A stretch of DNA of 64,000 bases from assembly GCF_009176305.1 (NCBI RefSeq), contig NZ_BLAJ01000007.1:1-64000 (forward strand), read 5' to 3'. Of the stretch, positions 44,677 to 53,521 are shown in pieces. This stretch comes from Martinezella dioscoreae. GTDB taxonomy: Bacteria > Pseudomonadota > Alphaproteobacteria > Rhizobiales > Rhizobiaceae. The position numbers were made by a program, and so were the translations under genes. Position 1 is the first letter of the stretch. Every line of letters begins with the position of its first letter. Under the pieces are notes generated by a model. The model saw only the letters and a program-made list of their open reading frames with translations, searched no databases and was not told where the DNA came from.

Positions 44677-44693
44677 CCATTCCCGGCGCCAAC

Positions 44694-44846
44694 TTAGGGG
44701 CGCTGCGGCGACTCTGTCGGCGGCGGAATGAGGCTATCGGATTGCCGGACAGGCTGGGCAGGATCGACCAGCAGGATACTGAGCGCAATCAGAACCAGTG
44801 CCAGAATCAGGAGGATTCCGATCAAAAGCGGACGAATCGCGGTCAT
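44694..44846 (-). CDS. 50-residue single-span membrane peptide
   Basis: A short open frame with GGAGA five bases before its ATG. Its first third is very hydrophobic (PLLIGILLILALVLIALSIL), a single membrane span preceded by one Arg, and the last 22 residues are polar and Pro-rich (SLIPPPTESPQRP). Codon use is like that of its neighbours. It ends 17 bp from the convergent hutC gene. No function known; a small membrane regulator is possible. Confidence 0.6.
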   Translation of the reverse strand: MTAIRPLLIGILLILALVLIALSILLVDPAQPVRQSDSLIPPPTESPQRP

Positions 44847-45158
44847 TTCGTTCTCCAATCTCCCCAGCCCAGCGACAAGCGCGATAGGGAATTCGAGATA
44901 ACCAGCGCAGTCTAACGGTAAACGTTAAGCAATGCTTGATGTTCTGCGAAAAAATGGGCTTTTTCCAGGAATTTCTGCCCGCGCCGAACGGGATAGCAAT
45001 CTCACGCTTGTTTGAATGGCGGGTGATGGAAGCGGCGCATAGGATCGCGATGTAGATGGCTTCGAAGCCGCCCCGCGGCTTCCGTCGACCAATTCCAACC
45101 TTCTTACCAAGCACGACCGGCGCATCGCGCGGCCGATATTTCAAGGGAGACCCCACCC
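44847..45158. other. 312-bp intergenic region, two small inverted repeats
   Basis: No gene is evident. TAACG-N5-CGTTA (44913-44927) sits in an AT-richer stretch and could be an operator or part of a promoter for the divergent small genes. A hairpin GAAGCCG-N5-CGGCTTC is at 45064-45082. The ribosome site of the next gene is AAGGGAGA at the right edge. Confidence 0.5.
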
Positions 45159-45773
45159 ATGGATCGCAAACGTCTGATCGCGGCTGCGCTGATGCTCTCC
45201 GTCCCCATGCTTGCCGCGTTGCAAAGCGCCGAGGCTGCCGAGCGTGTAAGGGTGCGTGGCACCGTGGAAAGCCTCGATGGCGACACGCTCAAGGTCAAGT
45301 CCCGCGACGGCAAGGACGTGACAGTCGCGCTGAGATCCGGCTGGAACGTCGGCGGCGTCGTCAAGGCCGCCGTCAGCGACATCAAGCCCGGCGACTTCGT
45401 CGGCATCGCCTCGCAGCCGACCGACAGCGGCATCAATGGCGCGATCGAAGTCGTCATCTTCCCGGCCTCGATGAAGGGAACCGGCGAAGGCGATCGCCCC
45501 TGGGATTCAGCGCCGAACAGCTCGATGACCAACGCCACGGTCGCCAATGCCGTAACGTCCGTCAGCGGCCCGACATTGACCCTCACCTACAAGGGCGGCG
45601 AACGCAAGATCAAGATTCCGGATGGCACGCCCGTAGTAACACTGACATCGGCAACGAAAGCAGATCTGAAGCCCGGTGCCGGCGTCTTCATCACCGGCGA
45701 GCAAACCGGCGAAACCACCGTCTCCGCCGACCGGGTTGCCGTCGGCCTCAACGGCACCGTGCCGCCGATGTGA
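45159..45773 (+). CDS. Exported protein with two DUF5666-like repeats
   Basis: A 204-residue protein with a signal peptide (1-26, cleavage after AEA). The mature part has two similar beta-rich repeats: RVRGTVESLDGDTLKVKSRDG with IKPGDFVGIAS (about 30-85), and VSGPTLTLTYKGGERKIKIP with LKPGAGVFITG (about 130-185). This fits the OB-like DUF5666 family of exported proteins with unknown role, maybe metal or ligand binding. AAGGGAGA precedes the start. It stands alone. Confidence 0.75.
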   Translation: MDRKRLIAAALMLSVPMLAALQSAEAAERVRVRGTVESLDGDTLKVKSRDGKDVTVALRSGWNVGGVVKAAVSDIKPGDFVGIASQPTDSGINGAIEVVIFPASMKGTGEGDRPWDSAPNSSMTNATVANAVTSVSGPTLTLTYKGGERKIKIPDGTPVVTLTSATKADLKPGAGVFITGEQTGETTVSADRVAVGLNGTVPPM

Positions 45774-45869
45774 TCGCTCCGATCCAGTAACTCCTTTTCC
45801 CTTGTCGATGTCGGCGAACGACTGATACGCCGTGTCGTCGGCTCGACGCCATATGACGACGGCCGATAG

Positions 45870-46340
45870 TTATTCGCCGACATGCAGCATGGCCTCGGCC
45901 AACGAAATGTCCGACTTGATCTCCCGCGTCGACATCGACGTCACGGTATGCCGGACGCCCGGCAGCCGGTTGAGCTCCTGCCGAAGCAACCGGTCGAGCG
46001 CCGCCATATCGGTCGCCAGAATATGCAGGAGATAATCCGCCTCGCCCGTTGTCGCATGACAGCGCCAGATCAGCGGATGGCGGCGTACGGCGGCTTCGAA
46101 GGCATCGAAGCGCTCGACATCGATCGACACCTGCACGAAAGCCTCCAGCCCGAAGCCGAGCTTGGCCGGGTCGAGAAGCGTCCTGTATCCCCGGATCATA
46201 CCCGCTTCCTCCAGCGCTTTTACGCGCTTCCAGCATGGCGTCTTGCTGAGACCGGCCAGATCGGCAAGCGCAGCAAAGGAGAGGCGGGCATCAGCCTCCA
46301 GCGCGGTAATGATCTTACGATCTACGGCATCCAACTCCAT
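45870..46340 (-). CDS. Lrp/AsnC-family regulator divergent from kynA
   Basis: A 156-residue regulator. The helix-turn-helix is at 1-60 (LDAVDRKIITALEADARLSFAA, LAGLSKTPCWKRVKALEEAGMI) and the RAM ligand-sensing domain at 65-150 (FGLEAFVQVSIDV, CHATTGEADYLLHILATDMA). I chose ATG 46340 because GGAGAG precedes it closely. It is divergent from a tryptophan 2,3-dioxygenase gene, the same pairing as KynR/kynA in Pseudomonas, so it may respond to kynurenine or tryptophan. Confidence 0.9.
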   Translation of the reverse strand: MELDAVDRKIITALEADARLSFAALADLAGLSKTPCWKRVKALEEAGMIRGYRTLLDPAKLGFGLEAFVQVSIDVERFDAFEAAVRRHPLIWRCHATTGEADYLLHILATDMAALDRLLRQELNRLPGVRHTVTSMSTREIKSDISLAEAMLHVGE

Positions 46341-46489
46341 CGTTCTCTCCATAGCCACAAAGATGATCGATCGTACTCTATTTTTTCCAAAATGGATGAC
46401 AAATAGGAACAATGTTCAAGCTGAATTTCGTATCCTTGAAAGCGAGCAAATATGCTGGACGGCCGAAGGCCGGAACAAAGGGGACGAAG

Positions 46490-47239
46490 ATGCAGAAGAA
46501 AGACTATTACGCGCGCATCGAGGCGCCCGAAATGCGCGACTACGGCGTCTACCTACAGTGCGACAAGCTGCTCGCCTGTCAAAAGCCGTTGAACGGCATG
46601 GTCAACGGCGACGAACTGCAGTTCCAGATCGTCCATCAGGTCGAAGAACTCTGGATGAAGCTGATGGCCTATACGCTGGTCGATGTCATCGGCTTCATGG
46701 AGGAGCGCAACACGCATCGCGTCGTGACCCTTATGGGCCGCGTGCACCGGATCATGCGCATGATGACGACCCAGCTCGATCTTCTGGAAACCATGTCCCC
46801 GAAGGAATATCAGCAGATCCGCCTGCAGCTCGGCAATGGCAGCGGCCAGGAATCGCCCGGCTTCGGGTTTCTGCTGCGCATGCCACCGGATCTCTGGCAC
46901 GCCTTCAAGGCGAACTATCTCGATGCCGCCGGCCTGACGGTCGCGGATATCTATGACGATAAATACGATCACGGCGACAGCTACGTGGTGGCCGAAGCGC
47001 TGGTCGAGTATGACGAACTGTTCCAGAAATTCCGCGCCAATCACATCTATCTGATTCAGCGCTCCATCGGCCTCGGCTCTAAATCGTTGAAAGGTCGTCC
47101 CGTGGAGCTGCTACAGGCCGGCACGCGCCATCGCTTCTTCCCCGATCTGTGGGATATTCGCCACGAAATGACCGATCGCTGGGGTGGCCAATATGGCGTC
47201 GTCCGCGATTCCATTTCCAAGCACGACGCGGCCGAATAG
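46490..47239 (+). CDS. kynA: Tryptophan 2,3-dioxygenase
   Basis: A 249-residue heme enzyme that opens the indole ring of tryptophan with O2 to N-formylkynurenine. Family motifs are FQIVHQVEELWMKLM (substrate side), ERNTHRVVTLMGRVHRIM (about 75-92), and GSGQESPGFGF; the proximal heme His is expected in the C-terminal part (AGTRHRFFPDLWDIRHEM). The start at 46490 has GGGGAC upstream; the frame continues 26 codons before that. It is a little shorter than the usual 270-280. No kynB or kynU is nearby. Confidence 0.88.
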   Translation: MQKKDYYARIEAPEMRDYGVYLQCDKLLACQKPLNGMVNGDELQFQIVHQVEELWMKLMAYTLVDVIGFMEERNTHRVVTLMGRVHRIMRMMTTQLDLLETMSPKEYQQIRLQLGNGSGQESPGFGFLLRMPPDLWHAFKANYLDAAGLTVADIYDDKYDHGDSYVVAEALVEYDELFQKFRANHIYLIQRSIGLGSKSLKGRPVELLQAGTRHRFFPDLWDIRHEMTDRWGGQYGVVRDSISKHDAAE

Positions 47240-47456
47240 GTTCTGACCGGCGACCGTCTTCCGCCGCTTCGGTGGCGGAGGGCCGCCCGGACAAGATTAA
47301 GCGAGCTGCGCCAAGCCTCAGCACTCACGCTCTAAGACGCATCGGCCCGCCATGGGCAAAAGACACCGTCTCGCCGCTCGCAACCTCCTGGTTGATCCAA
47401 CCTTCCCTTCACAGACGCAGGCATTACCAGCGCCGCCCACCCCGACACCCGTCTCC

Positions 47457-47562
47457 TAAAGCGCGTCGCGATCTTTCAGAGTCGTTTCCCGCGCTTTAGG
47501 TTTTTGATTTTGTGCATGTCGTTGTCGCAAAACCGCTGCACACTTTTGCGCGACATGCTTTA
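47457..47562 (-). repeat. Dispersed ~105-bp rhizobial intergenic repeat, copy 3
   Basis: From TAAAGCGCGTCGCGATC to GCGACATGCTTTA this aligns, on the opposite strand, with copies at 13622 and 14404. The rest of the 455-bp gap contains a hairpin CTTCCGCC..GGCGGAGG at about 47259-47283, which may end kynA transcription, and an AT-rich stretch 47610-47670 that should hold the mntH promoter and perhaps a manganese-responsive site I could not pin down. Confidence 0.75.
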
Positions 47563-47694
47563 GGCAAACGACCGGCAGGCCACAGCCTCGGCTGGAAGCG
47601 ATGCAATGACCATTGAAATATAGCCTATTGCATAATTTTGTTATCGGTCATATTTATTTAGTGGTCTCATAGCACGATCCTCCCGGAGCCCCGC

Positions 47695-49053
47695 ATGACG
47701 CAAGTTCAGGAAGCTGCAGTACAGGGGCGCGCATGGCAGTTTGCCAGCCGCGACGAGGACGATCGTCCGAGCCTTCCCGAAGTCAATGCCACGGTTAAGG
47801 TTCCTCATGGCGGCAGCTGGATTCGGCGCCTGATTGCTTTCGTCGGCCCCGGTTACATGATCTCCGTCGGCTATATGGACCCCGGCAATTGGGCGACCGA
47901 TCTCGCCGGCGGCGCGCAGTTCGGTTATACGCTTCTCACCGTCATCATGCTGTCGAACCTGATGGCGATCCTGCTGCAAGCGCTTTCCGCAAGGCTCGGC
48001 ATCGCCACCGGCCGTGATCTCGCCCAAGCCTGTCGCGATCACTATCCACGGCCGGTCAATCTGGCACTGTGGTTCGCCTGCGAGCTCGCCATCATTGCCT
48101 GCGATCTTGCCGAAGTCATCGGTACGGCGATCGCATTGCAGCTGCTCTTCGGAATTCCGCTGATCGGCGGCGCGCTGATCACCGCGCTCGACGCATTTTT
48201 GTTGCTGCTGCTGATGAGCAAGGGCTTCCGCTACCTCGAAGCTTTCGTCATCGCGCTGCTGACCGTCATCGCCATCTGTTTTGCCATCCAGATCGCCGCG
48301 GCCGCACCGCCGGTGGCCGCGATCCTCCAAGGCTTCATCCCCTCGCCCGAAATCGTCACCAATCACGAGATGCTCTATATCGCCATGGGCATCATCGGCG
48401 CGACGGTCATGCCGCACAATCTCTATCTGCATTCCTCCATCGTCCAGACCCGCGCCTACAAACGCACTGAAGAGGGCCGTCGCGATGCGATCAAATGGGC
48501 AACCATCGACAGCACCGTCGCCCTCATGCTGGCGCTCTTCGTCAATGCCGCGATCCTGATCGTCGCAGCTGCCGCCTTCCACACCAGCGGCCATTCCGAC
48601 GTCGCCGAGATCGGTCAGGCCTACGAGCTGTTGTCGCCGCTGCTCGGCCTCGGTATCGCCTCCACCCTTTTTGCGATCGCGTTGCTCGCATCCGGCCTCA
48701 ACTCGACCGTAACGGCGACGCTTGCCGGCCAGATCGTGATGGAAGGCTTTCTCCGGCTCAGGATTCCGCACTGGGCAAGGCGACTTTTGACCCGCGGCCT
48801 CGCAATTATTCCGGTTGTGTGCGTGACCGCCATTTATGGTGAAAAGGGCACTGCGAACCTGCTCGTGCTGAGCCAGGTCGTGCTATCAATGCAATTGCCC
48901 TTTGCCGTCATTCCACTGGTCCAATTTGCCACGAATCGCGAGAAAATGGGCAGTTTCGTCATCCCCAGAAGCGTCGCGGTTCTCTCGTGGATAGTTGCCG
49001 CGATCATCCTGGCACTGAACTTCAAACTGCTCTACGACACCATCTTCGGTTGA
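47695..49053 (+). CDS. mntH: NRAMP manganese/iron importer
   Basis: A 452-residue, 11-segment inner-membrane transporter that brings in Mn2+ with protons. The metal-binding motifs are DPGNWATDLAGG in segment 1 and TVMPHNLYLHS in segment 6, both as expected for bacterial MntH. The cytoplasmic N-terminus is 40 residues. CGGAG precedes the ATG. In rhizobia this gene is regulated by manganese through Mur or MntR; no clear box was recognised here. It stands alone. Confidence 0.94.
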   Translation: MTQVQEAAVQGRAWQFASRDEDDRPSLPEVNATVKVPHGGSWIRRLIAFVGPGYMISVGYMDPGNWATDLAGGAQFGYTLLTVIMLSNLMAILLQALSARLGIATGRDLAQACRDHYPRPVNLALWFACELAIIACDLAEVIGTAIALQLLFGIPLIGGALITALDAFLLLLLMSKGFRYLEAFVIALLTVIAICFAIQIAAAAPPVAAILQGFIPSPEIVTNHEMLYIAMGIIGATVMPHNLYLHSSIVQTRAYKRTEEGRRDAIKWATIDSTVALMLALFVNAAILIVAAAAFHTSGHSDVAEIGQAYELLSPLLGLGIASTLFAIALLASGLNSTVTATLAGQIVMEGFLRLRIPHWARRLLTRGLAIIPVVCVTAIYGEKGTANLLVLSQVVLSMQLPFAVIPLVQFATNREKMGSFVIPRSVAVLSWIVAAIILALNFKLLYDTIFG

Positions 49054-49185
49054 CGAATCATCTTGAACGCGCAAATCTCGCCCTGTGGATGATCACGGCA
49101 GTTAACCGACTCGTAATATTTGCCTAGATTTTGCCATGATTTGCCCTAGTTTGGGCCCACCGCAATCTGCAGGGTTCCTCACTTC

Positions 49186-51057
49186 ATGGCCGAAAGTCCA
49201 TTGCGCGTTCAATTTCCTGCAGAGGCTGCGATCCAGGCGCGGCCGCATCACGATTTTCATATTCCCTTTCTGCCGCGCTCTGCCCATCTTCGCCACCTGA
49301 TCGTCATCGGTCTCGCAGGCACTGCCTCCTTCGGCCTGCTCGCCACCGTGCTCTATCCCCTGCTGGCGCGTCACACGATCGAACGGGCGACGCCGGTGCG
49401 CACGGCCCAGCTCGCGCGCTCTCAACCAGCCATGCGCAAAGCCAGCCGGCTGGCTGCAAAACAGCGCTTCGACGGCGCCCGCTTTGCGCAGGTGGCCGAA
49501 AAATTATCCAGCGGCGAAACCCGCATTTTCACCTATCATCGCACGACGCTGGTCTTCAAATCCGACGAAACCGCCCTGGCACGTGACGGCGGGGGCGCCA
49601 TGAGTGCCTCCTATGGCGACGAACGCGCCGACAATGTGGCATTTTCGCCGCCTTCGCTTTCCGATATCCGCCACGGCATCTATCCGCAGACCACGCATTA
49701 CGATGCCGTGCGCCGCTCTCGCTTTCCGGTTCGCGGCGTGCCGCTGAACGTCAGCGTAGCGCGCGCGACGACCGGCGAAGCCGGGCGCGAGTTCCACAGG
49801 CTCGTATCCATGCCGAAGGACAAGCAGGATCTTCAGGATATCCTGGCGTCTGCCGGCCTCGGCAGCGACGCCGGCGACGAGCTGCAGCGCGCCCTGGAGA
49901 CCGATACCGTTTCCCCCGGCGACAGCCTGGAACTGCTGCTTGAGAAAAAAGGCCCCAATGCCCGCCCGAAGCTGATCATGGCGCGCCTCAGCGGCGACAA
50001 GACGCCAGAGCGCGTCGTTGCCCGCGATGATGCCAATGGCTTTGTTCCGATGGCCAATGACAGGCTGTTTTCCACGCTCTACAGCGAAAGCCAGGCCGAA
50101 GCTCCATCCTCGACGGAGGTCGCCGCGGTCGATTTGAAGGGTGTCGACGAGAGCGACGAGCGGGCAGTCAGCGACAAGCTCGAAAGAGCCGGCCTCACCA
50201 AGGAATATGCCTCGCAGCTCATCAAGCTCGCCAAGGCCAAGGGCATTTCGCTCACCAGCATCGACGATGCTCCCGACAGCGTCGACCTGCTCTTCCGCAA
50301 GGCGGAAGATGGCCGCACCGAACTGATGTTCATCGAATTCCATGCCGACGGCGACACGCATCGTTTCTATCTGCATAAGAATGAAGGCGAAGGCCCCTCG
50401 GAATTCTACGACGAGAGCGGCCACTCGATCGCGAAGTCGCTTGTGCACCGGCCCGTGCCGAATGGCACGCTTGGTGACGGCTTTGCCTGGCGCATCCATC
50501 CCATTCTCGGTGTGAAGAAATTCCACAACGGCGTCGATTTCCGTGCGCCGATGGGAAGCCCCATCCAGGCCGCCGGCGACGGCGTCGTCGAAAAGATCTC
50601 CTGGGAAACCGGCTACGGCAAATATGTCCGCATCCGCCACGACGGCGGCTACGAGACCACCTATGCCCATATTTCAGCAACGCCGTCGGATCTTCGTGTC
50701 GGCCAGCGCGTCACCCAGGGCCAGGTCATCGCCTATGTCGGCTCGACGGGCTACTCCACCGGCCCGCATCTCTATTACGAACTGCGCGTCAACGGCCGTT
50801 ACGAAAATCCGCTGACAGCGCAATTGCCCGCCGGCACCAATCTGACCGGCAAGTCGCTCGACAGCCTGCGCTCACAGGTCAACCACGTCGAGAACATCAT
50901 GAGCTACCTCGACGTTCCGCCGGCTCGCGGCAATCCCTCCGCCCCCTTCGCCAACTTCGAGCAGGGGCCGAGCTTCGGGCCAAATTCAGGATCGGATTTC
51001 GGACCGAATTTGGGACCGGGCTTTGGGCCGAGCCATTTCGGCGCGCCGTCTCCATAA
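49186..51057 (+). CDS. Membrane-anchored M23 (LytM-type) protein, altered zinc site
   Basis: A 623-residue envelope protein. One membrane span at about 35-60 anchors a periplasmic part of some 370 residues with LysM/OapA-like stretches (for example SPGDSLELLLEKK), then an M23 domain at about 430-550. The first zinc ligands are in FHNGVDFRAP (His447, Asp451) and the catalytic-type His495 in TTYAHIS. The last motif, usually HLH, is HLY here (His528, Tyr530), so one ligand is missing. The final 30 residues carry FGPN-type repeats. It may be a degenerate activator of amidases rather than a peptidase. Confidence 0.88.
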   Translation: MAESPLRVQFPAEAAIQARPHHDFHIPFLPRSAHLRHLIVIGLAGTASFGLLATVLYPLLARHTIERATPVRTAQLARSQPAMRKASRLAAKQRFDGARFAQVAEKLSSGETRIFTYHRTTLVFKSDETALARDGGGAMSASYGDERADNVAFSPPSLSDIRHGIYPQTTHYDAVRRSRFPVRGVPLNVSVARATTGEAGREFHRLVSMPKDKQDLQDILASAGLGSDAGDELQRALETDTVSPGDSLELLLEKKGPNARPKLIMARLSGDKTPERVVARDDANGFVPMANDRLFSTLYSESQAEAPSSTEVAAVDLKGVDESDERAVSDKLERAGLTKEYASQLIKLAKAKGISLTSIDDAPDSVDLLFRKAEDGRTELMFIEFHADGDTHRFYLHKNEGEGPSEFYDESGHSIAKSLVHRPVPNGTLGDGFAWRIHPILGVKKFHNGVDFRAPMGSPIQAAGDGVVEKISWETGYGKYVRIRHDGGYETTYAHISATPSDLRVGQRVTQGQVIAYVGSTGYSTGPHLYYELRVNGRYENPLTAQLPAGTNLTGKSLDSLRSQVNHVENIMSYLDVPPARGNPSAPFANFEQGPSFGPNSGSDFGPNLGPGFGPSHFGAPSP

Positions 51058-51243
51058 GCCAGCCAGAAATCCGCACGAACGTCCTTCCCGATCCTTGCAA
51101 ACCCGATTCCCGCGGGCGGCAATGGCGCCTCGATGACGAATGCGATAACAATCCTTCTGTATTTCGCCATGGAGAAGATATCGCCGCGCGCCATCTGACG
51201 CGATGCCGGATATCCTCACATGGTAACCTGCAAGGAGCAGAAA

Positions 51244-51876
51244 TTGGCGCGCAAGCCGTTGCCGGAACCAAAACCCATGCTGCCGAATGAAAGCAGGCGT
51301 CTGCGCGCAGATGCGCGACGCAACTATGGCAAGTTGATCGAAGTTGCAGCACAAGCTTTCGCCAGCCATGGCACCGCCGCCTCCCTGGAAGACATAGCTC
51401 GCCGCGCGGATGTCGGCATTGGCACGCTCTATCGCCATTTTCCGAGCCGGGAACACCTGGTGGAAGCGGTTTATCATCACGAAGTCGAAGCACTGTGCGA
51501 TGCCGCCGAAGAACTTTCACGCGAGCGCCCACCGGATGAAGCTCTGGAGGAATGGATGCATCGCTTCGTCGGTTACATCGCGACGAAGCGGGGCATGGCC
51601 GACAGTCTGCGCATCCTTTTCAACAGCAATTCCAAGCTCTTCGCCGACAGTTACGGCAAGGTGCCGGTCGCGCTCGCAAGTCTCATCGACCGCGCAGTCG
51701 CCGCCGGCGCGATCCGCACCGACGTCGACAGTACCGACGTGCTGCAGGCACTTTCCGGCACCTATTCCATGCCCGATTCACCGGAATGGTATGACCGATC
51801 CCGCCGCCTCGTACGCCTCCTCATGGATGGCCTACGCTGGGGGGCCTTGAAAACGCCGGGGTCGCAAGGGACCTGA
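51244..51876 (+). CDS. TetR-family transcriptional regulator
   Basis: A regulator of about 210 residues. The TetR helix-turn-helix lies at about 30-75 (LIEVAAQAFASHGTAASLEDIARRADVG, GTLYRHFPSREHLVEAV), followed by a helical ligand domain of the SBI-like type. I prefer the TTG at 51244, with AAGGAG six bases upstream; an ATG at 51220 has no ribosome site. Its target is unknown; no divergent operon is beside it. Confidence 0.88.
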   Translation: MARKPLPEPKPMLPNESRRLRADARRNYGKLIEVAAQAFASHGTAASLEDIARRADVGIGTLYRHFPSREHLVEAVYHHEVEALCDAAEELSRERPPDEALEEWMHRFVGYIATKRGMADSLRILFNSNSKLFADSYGKVPVALASLIDRAVAAGAIRTDVDSTDVLQALSGTYSMPDSPEWYDRSRRLVRLLMDGLRWGALKTPGSQGT

Positions 51877-51916
51877 TAATCGGCAGGATGCTTCCTATAT
51901 CCCTTTGAACTGAGAT

Positions 51917-52029
51917 TGTCAGGCGAGTTTGGTTCTGCTGCAGTTTCGTGCATGGCCCCGCATCGCGGGGAGAGGGCTAGGGTGAGGGGTAGACCACATA
52001 AGCGGCAGCAGAACCAAACTCATCTGACA
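51917..52029. repeat. 113-bp element with 25-nt terminal inverted repeats (RIME/MITE-like)
   Basis: The ends TGTCAG-N2-GAGTTTGGTTCTGCTGC (51917-51941) and its mirror at 52005-52029 pair over 25 nt with two mismatches. Inside is a hairpin CCCCGC-N3-GCGGGG (about 51956-51970) and the GCTAGGGTGAGGGGT block shared with the other RIME-like elements. It is non-coding. Size and form fit a small non-autonomous mobile element. Confidence 0.75.
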
Positions 52030-52054
52030 TTCACCAAAGTTGAGGAGAGCCAGA

Positions 52055-52432
52055 ATGTCCGAAAGAGCAGTCAAGATCCCCGGTCCCGATCATCCAATCA
52101 CGATCGAGGAAAAGCAGGCCCATGTCATCGTCTCCGTCGCCGGCAAGGTGATCGCCGATACGCATGAGGCCCTTTCGCTCAAGGAAGCATCCTATCCAGC
52201 CGTCATCTATATCCCGCGCAGGGATGTCGACATGTCCTCGCTGGAAAAGACCAGCCACGAAACCTACTGCCCCTACAAGGGCGAATGCTCCTATTACAGC
52301 ATTCCGGCCGGCGGCGAGCGCTCGGTTAATGCCATATGGAGCTATGAAAACCCCTATCCATCCGTCAGCCGGATCAAGGATTACATGGCCTTCTATGCCG
52401 ATCGCGTCGATTCCATCGATGTGAGAACCTAA
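52055..52432 (+). CDS. DUF427 domain protein
   Basis: A 125-residue soluble protein of the DUF427 family: IEEKQAHVIVSVAGKVIADTHEAL, YPAVIYIPRRDVDMSSLEK, TYCPYKGECSYYSIP with two cysteines, and the Trp in AIWSYENPYP near the end. The family is compact beta-rich with no proven function. GAGGAG lies seven bases before the ATG. It stands alone behind the 113-bp element. Confidence 0.9.
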   Translation: MSERAVKIPGPDHPITIEEKQAHVIVSVAGKVIADTHEALSLKEASYPAVIYIPRRDVDMSSLEKTSHETYCPYKGECSYYSIPAGGERSVNAIWSYENPYPSVSRIKDYMAFYADRVDSIDVRT

Positions 52433-53499
52433 AGAGCCAGGCCGCTCGCGGCGTCGAAGACATAGACCTGCTCCGGGCTCACCGAGACATTCAGCGGCTG
52501 CCCATAGCGCACCGGCGCCTCGCCATCGACAACAGCCGTCACCTGTTCGCCGGCAAGGTCGAAGAGCACGTGTGTCTGGGCGCCGGTCGGCTCGACCAAC
52601 AGCGTCTGACCGGTAAGGGGCGAACCGGCACTTGCAAGGCTCAGATGCTCGGGCCTCAAACCAACCTTCACGCTCTGGCCCGCCTTCACCTTGCGTTCCC
52701 CAGCGATGCGGATCGGCGTGCTGTCCTTCAGCCGCACGGCAGGAACGCCCTCGACGCCTTCGACCACGCCATCGAGAAAATTCATGGCCGGCGAGCCGAT
52801 GAAGCCGGCGACGAAGAGATTGGCCGGCTTGCGATAAAGTTCGATTGGCGTGCCTTGCTGCTCGATGCGGCCCTGGTTCAACACCACGATCCGGTCGGCC
52901 AGCGTCATCGCCTCGATCTGGTCATGGGTGACGTAGATCGAGGTCGTCTGCACCTTCTGATGCAGTGCCTTGATCTCGGAGCGCATCTGCACGCGCAGCT
53001 TCGCATCGAGGTTGGAGAGCGGCTCGTCGAACAGGAAGACGGCGGGATTGCGCACGATGGCGCGGCCCATGGCGACGCGCTGGCGTTGACCACCGGAAAG
53101 CTGCGCCGGCTTGCGGTCGAGCAGCTTGGTGAGATCGAGCATGCGTGCGGCTTCATTGACCCGCTGTTCGATCACCTGCTTGGTCTCGCCCGAAAGCTTC
53201 AGGTTGAAGCCCATATTCTCGGCGACCGTCATATGCGGATAAAGCGCGTAGGATTGAAAGACCATGGCGATGTTACGCTCGCGCGGCGTCATCGAGTTGA
53301 CCACCTGCCCGCCGATCGACACATCGCCATCGGTGATTTCCTCCAATCCGGCGATCATCCGCAGAAGCGTGGATTTGCCGCAACCGGAGGGGCCGACGAG
53401 CGCGATGAACTCTCCGTCCTCGATCGAAAGCGAGATATCGTGGATGACGGTCAGCGCCCCATAGGCCTTGTGGATGTTATGCAGTTCGACGGATGCCAT
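52429..53499 (-). CDS. Sugar ABC importer ATPase (UgpC/MsmK/ThuK-like)
   Basis: A 356-residue ATPase of the CUT1 type. Walker A GPSGCGKST, Q-loop VFQSYALYPHMT, signature LSGGQRQRVAMGRA, Walker B FLFDEPLSNLD and H-loop VTHDQIEA are canonical, and the C-terminal 120 residues form the TOBE/OB regulatory domain. It overlaps the DUF427 gene end by 4 bp (convergent) and is the last gene of the operon binding protein-permease-permease-ATPase. Confidence 0.94.
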   Translation of the reverse strand: MASVELHNIHKAYGALTVIHDISLSIEDGEFIALVGPSGCGKSTLLRMIAGLEEITDGDVSIGGQVVNSMTPRERNIAMVFQSYALYPHMTVAENMGFNLKLSGETKQVIEQRVNEAARMLDLTKLLDRKPAQLSGGQRQRVAMGRAIVRNPAVFLFDEPLSNLDAKLRVQMRSEIKALHQKVQTTSIYVTHDQIEAMTLADRIVVLNQGRIEQQGTPIELYRKPANLFVAGFIGSPAMNFLDGVVEGVEGVPAVRLKDSTPIRIAGERKVKAGQSVKVGLRPEHLSLASAGSPLTGQTLLVEPTGAQTHVLFDLAGEQVTAVVDGEAPVRYGQPLNVSVSPEQVYVFDAASGLAL

Positions 53500-53521
53500 G
53501 TTGTTTGCGCTCCAGTAAGGC

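Noticed and set aside
47259..47283. Hairpin after kynA considered as a Rho-independent terminator
   Set aside because: No T run and imperfect stem; mentioned only within the intergenic note.
47610..47670. Possible Mur or MntR box before mntH
   Set aside because: AT-rich but no clear dyad that I could match with confidence to a known manganese site.
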